Assembly: GCA_022385755.1 (NCBI GenBank)
Contig: MU278358.1
Location: 125,794-136,867, forward strand
DNA length: 11,074 bases
Source: Trametopsis cervina
Lineage: Eukaryota; Basidiomycota; Agaricomycetes; Polyporales; Irpicaceae
Direction: 5' to 3'
How positions within the stretch are numbered: the stretch's first letter is position 1; every line of letters starts with the position of its first letter. Under the pieces are notes generated by a model, which worked only from the letters and a program-made list of their open reading frames with translations, searched no databases and was not told where the DNA came from. This document shows positions 7,810 to 11,074 of this stretch, one piece after another. The position numbers and the translations under genes were made by a program.

Positions 7810-10800
7810 ATGTCCACACACCCGGACAACGGAGCTGTGCAGGACATAAAGATAGAGCTATCCGGTGAGTGCTTGTGCTGTATCAAATCTTCGCAATGAC
7901 ACTGACTGAGATGATTATCTCCAGGCGTACGATGCGAAGGCCTGTCCCTACCACCGATTGGTATCTGTCATCGGCGAGTCAAGCGATTCCGCCTCGACGT
8001 GTTTCTGGACAAATCGACCAAATCGCCGCTTCTATCGACAGTATCAGCCAGCTCTCGATGTATATGGGGGGATACGTTGATGTTCCCGATTCCCAAGTTC
8101 GTGTTGCTTCGTTTTTCCTTGTTATATTACTGACATAGAGACACAAGGTCGTCGTCAGCGCTGACCATCAAGGTCAGAGCAAAATATTGGTTCAAGTATA
8201 AGACAATCGGCAAGGTAACGGTCGACTTGAATACGCTAGAAACAAGTACGAGTATGTGATGTCTGGTACCCCCCTAATCTGCCATAACTGACTGAACTTC
8301 CAATCCTCTCAGAACTGCCCTTGACGATGCATCCTCGCAGTCAAACTCTGGTGACTCCGACATTGCCACCCACACTCTGCCTCAGCGCGATAATCCACCG
8401 TCCACCAAGTTCCCCTGGTGGTTCTGCACCACAAGCTCCTCTTGGCTCGCCTGCAACGGACGCGCCATGTACGCATACATCCATCCCACCGACCGAGCTC
8501 GTGATTGAGGGCCATGCCAGCGGACCGACCACCATTCTGCATGCTGCCGCCTCTGTTGCCCAAGATGACCGCATGGAAAGCACTCCATCCACTTCGCCGA
8601 ATCGTCTGTCCGCGGAACAGCGAGAGAGTGTGTTGAACGAGCAACAGAATCAGATAGACGAGATCGATGGGAAGGAAACGAGATCGCCGCTGAAGCAGAT
8701 GGAAGAGGCCTACAATGATGCACGAACGGCTACACAGCAGCTCCCCTCGCCTCTTCCATGGGTTGACAAGGCCACCATTACGGTGGATGCTATTGACAAG
8801 ATTGACGAGACCATGAACAATTCAGACTCACCCTGGGAGCCCATTCTAGCTAACATCAAGTCATTTGTAGATAAATTTGATGGGATTGCTGAGGTTAACA
8901 GTGACTGGCTTTATATTGTTTTTGTCACTAATTTGTTGATTTACAGATTCACCCGTATGCAAAGATAGCCTGGGGAGTCATATCGGTTGTTCCTAAGGTG
9001 GGTGTGGTAGATTCTTACAAGAGTAAATGTGAAGCTGAGAGTTCCGTATGAAAGCTTTTCTTGTCGCAAATAGAGAAGGACCAATCAATGCAAGATCTGA
9101 TAGAGACTATGGGCGATATGTTTGCATTCGTGCGCGAGGCTGAACCACTGCAGGCTATTCCATCACACCACAACATCATCAAACGTATCATTCAGCAGAC
9201 GACCGAATCGGGGCTGCTTATCCGCGACTATGTGGACACACGTAACTTCTGTGGGTGGGTATCTCCATCTCAACGACACATCACTAATGCTAGGACTATT
9301 CAGTTCTTCGGACAATTAAACATGTTGCGGACAACGTCCAACAAACGTTCGAGCAGCACAAATCCGTCTTTCGGTCTCTCAAAGAGACCATGGAATCCTA
9401 TGCTATCGTGCATATGGAAGCTAAAACGATGCGAATCGAAGCGAATGCACAGCAGATGCTGGTGATGACTTCCGACATCAGCGCCACGACCCTTCGAACA
9501 CTAGCGGTTGTGGAATCGCAGCAGGCCGACTTGAAGGAGCTTGGTAGGTATCTCTTGCCAAAGAGAGTCCCGCGTGATATCTGACCTCCCTTAGTTAACA
9601 AAGGATACCTCGATGAAATATATCGCGACGACACAGCGCAATGCATTCAAGACAAACGCTGCCTGCCGGGGACCCGGAAAGCTATCATCGATGATATCAT
9701 GGGCTGGATCTACCAGTATGAACACCCTGATGCCGAAGCTCTGATCCATGCGGGCGTATATCTACTCCTTGGAGTCGCAGGTTCAGGAAAGTCTACCATC
9801 GCTCACGAAATTGCTGTACTGGCTTCAGATTCTCGCCGCCTAGGTGCTTCGTTTTGCTTTGATATCAACAAGCGATCCACCCGTACCCCAGATCATCTAT
9901 TCGGAACAATCGCTCGTGGAATATCGGACATCGATGAAGGATGGCAAATGGCCTTGCTGGCGATTCTCAAAGACCTTACCAGCGGCGAACGGCGAACGAC
10001 GTCGATGAGATCGCAACTTCAGAACTTCCTCAAGAGGCCGAGAGAACAGCTGCACTGCGTTGGTCCCATCGTCATCGTCATTGACGCACTGGATGAGAGC
10101 GGTGATGCAGACACTCGTAAACCGCTGCTCAGAAACATCCTTGAGATGGCCACAATACTTCCCCCTGCTTTTCGAATTCTGATTACGACTCGTCCTGAGA
10201 AAGACATCATCGAGACGTTGGGAAAATCGACATCTGTGCAACAATTGGACGTGACATCTATCGATCCCGACGCGATCATCTCCGATATCCACAGCTTTAT
10301 CCAAGACCAACTCTCTGCTATAGCGGATCTCCTCGTAAGTGCGTCGGAAGGTTCGAACTGGTCTATGCAGCTTGCAACGCGCTCTGAGGGATCGTTTCAA
10401 TGGGCTGCAACTGCGTGCAAGTTCATCGAAGGGAGCGGGAAGGCCGGCCAAACACCCGACGAACGTATGGGAACCATTCTTGCACAGGAGGGCCGCATGC
10501 ATGAACCATTGGACGACATCTACATCAGGGTCCTTGACAGTATCTGTGACTTCGGAATGGACGACTCCCCGGCACGACGGCGTTTCCAACTAGCCTTGGG
10601 TCTGGTCCTTGATATCCGTGAACCGTTACCTCTGGGAGCCTTGAGAGAGCTTCTAAGTGGCAATCCAGAAGCGATGAAGGCAATCCATGCATTTATTCTA
10701 CATATGGGCTCTCTATTCGAGGGTGCAGGAGACGACAATAGACCACTCAGGCCGTTCCACACGTCTGTACGCGACTTCTTCAGGACTGAAAGGCGATCGC

Positions 10801-11074
10801 AGAAGTACTTTGTCCAACCGGCCGACATGCACGGGATCCTGGCCCACGCATCTCTTGTAACAATTGCTAAGGGTACACAGTTCAACATCTGCGACCTCGA
10901 GAGTTCGTACGACGCCAATCAGGACATTCCCGATTTGCAGAAGAAGATTGAGACGCACATATCTCCGGCGCTGTCTTATGCCCATCGCTTCTGGGATGCT
11001 CATGTCTGTGAATGTGAAAGCACAGACGCAATTCAATCGGCCGTCAAAGGCTTCTTAGACGACTCCGTGCTCAT
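7810..11074 (+). CDS. C2-NACHT STAND NTPase, fungal NLR-like receptor (3' end outside window)
   Basis: Eight exons join in phase to about 962 residues: 7810-7864, 7925-8096, 8139-8251, 8313-8893, 8947-8997, 9055-9250, 9304-9543, 9595-end. The start is the first ATG after an in-frame TGA (7798), with G at -3. Residues about 10-112 fit a C2 beta-sandwich: KRFRLDVFLD, then IWGDTLMFPI, LTIKVRAK and IGKVTVDL. A Ser/Pro-rich linker follows (about 114-250). Residues about 260-470 are a helical domain (PYAKIAW, DLIETMGDMFAFV, then FEQHKSVFRSLKETM) typical of Agaricomycete NWD proteins. The NACHT NTPase has Walker A GVAGSGKST (529-537), Walker B IVIVIDALDES (628-638) and sensor Arg in ILITTRP (664-670). 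The post-NACHT region has LDDIYIRVLD, PFHTSVRDFF (856-865) and SYAHRFW. WD40 repeats are expected beyond the window, by family and neighbours. Inferred role: nucleotide-dependent oligomerising sensor in the cytoplasm. Weak point: the frame of 8313-8400, where a second frame is open. Confidence 0.9.
7865..7924 (+). other. Intron 1 (60 nt)
   Basis: Donor GTGAGT, branch-like CTGAC, acceptor TCCAG. Phase 1 joins the 18-codon first exon to the C2-like frame. All three frames of exon 2 are open, so the frame rests on this phase and on the C2 pattern. Confidence 0.75.
8097..8138 (+). other. Intron 2 (42 nt)
   Basis: Donor GTTCGT, branch-like ACTGAC, acceptor ATAG. It removes an in-frame TGA (8131-8133) and joins IWGDTLMFPIPK to LTIKVRAK, adjacent strands of the C2-like fold, in phase 2. 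It is very short, with the branch close to the acceptor. Confidence 0.75.
8252..8312 (+). other. Intron 3 (61 nt)
   Basis: Donor GTATGT, branch-like CTGAC, acceptor CTCTCAG. Phase 1 feeds the frame that stays open to 8893. A weaker donor four bases on (GTGATG at 8256) would feed the other open frame instead. Confidence 0.65.
8894..8946 (+). other. Intron 4 (53 nt)
   Basis: Donor GTTAAC, branch-like CACTAAT, acceptor TTTACAG, phase 0. Splicing yields the family-typical IHPYAKIAW; without it the frame ends at 8968. Confidence 0.85.
8998..9054 (+). other. Intron 5 (57 nt)
   Basis: Donor GTGGGT, acceptor GAAAG (an AAG end, less common than CAG or TAG), phase 0. It joins VISVVPK to LFLSQIEKD. 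The next acceptor candidate, ATAG at 9073, leads to a stop. Confidence 0.75.
9251..9303 (+). other. Intron 6 (53 nt), with an alternative nested pair
   Basis: Donor GTGGGT, branch-like CTAAT, acceptor TTCAG, phase 1, giving NFFLRTIKHV. A nested donor GTATCT (9259) with acceptor GCTAG (9293) is also in phase and would give six more residues, but would be only 35 nt. Confidence 0.7.
9544..9594 (+). other. Intron 7 (51 nt)
   Basis: Donor GTAGGT, branch-like CTGAC, acceptor CTTAG, phase 1. It joins the helical domain (QQADLKEL) to VNKGYLDEIY, which leads into the NACHT domain without further introns to the window end. Confidence 0.85.

Noticed and set aside
8309..8723. Minus-strand frames of 111, 113 and 83 codons
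   Set aside because: Shadows of exon 4, which joins the flanking exons in phase and stays open on the + strand.
8321..8968. Unspliced 215-codon + frame as a separate gene
   Set aside because: Its body is exon 4; the end reads through intron 4, and removing 8894-8946 restores the family-typical helical domain.
9061..9465. 134-codon + frame read straight through
   Set aside because: After 9250 it enters intron 6 and then the wrong frame; the next frame (FEQHKSVF, AIVHMEAKTM) is the one that continues the helical domain.
9897..10589. 230-codon minus-strand open frame
   Set aside because: It is antisense to the NACHT domain exon, whose + frame carries Walker A, Walker B and the sensor motif; the minus frame has no recognisable domain.

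Overview
The window looks like a piece of a mushroom-forming basidiomycete (Agaricomycete) nuclear genome. It carries part of a tandem cluster of NACHT-WD40 (NWD) genes, the fungal NLR-like STAND NTPases. The evidence is the NACHT and WD40 sequences themselves, seven short GT-AG introns (42-61 nt) in the one live 5' end, and a base composition near 50% GC. There are no bacterial operon features, rRNA, tRNA or CRISPR.

Layout, all recognisable genes on the + strand: (1) 1-167 is the intact last part of a WD40-ending gene that starts before the window. (2) 168-2046 is mostly unassigned DNA, with one coding-like stretch at 1134-1572. (3) 2047-2525 is the first copy of a diverged ~0.5 kb block. 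(4) 2810-3532 is a broken remnant of a WD40 propeller; its end is homologous to 1-167, but it carries two Trp-to-stop changes and a frameshift. (5) 3533-6854 is long unassigned DNA, with a coding-like frame at 5834-6322 interrupted by a single stop. (6) 6855-7481 is the second copy of the ~0.5 kb block. (7) 7810-11074 is the 5' part of a live gene, spliced from eight exons and running off the window: C2-like N-terminus, linker, helical domain, NACHT NTPase, and the start of the post-NACHT helical region.

Read together, the three gene pieces and the two upstream blocks suggest a repeated unit of [0.5 kb upstream block - NWD gene - 3' flank]. In the middle unit the C2-NACHT part is gone and only a decaying WD40 end remains. 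This fits birth-and-death evolution of fungal NLR-like receptors. By analogy with studied fungal STAND proteins (for example HET-E/HET-D of Podospora) the live gene may act in non-self recognition, but nothing here shows its ligand or output.

Splice sites were chosen by eye for phase and protein continuity. Intergenic assignments are weak and are marked so.
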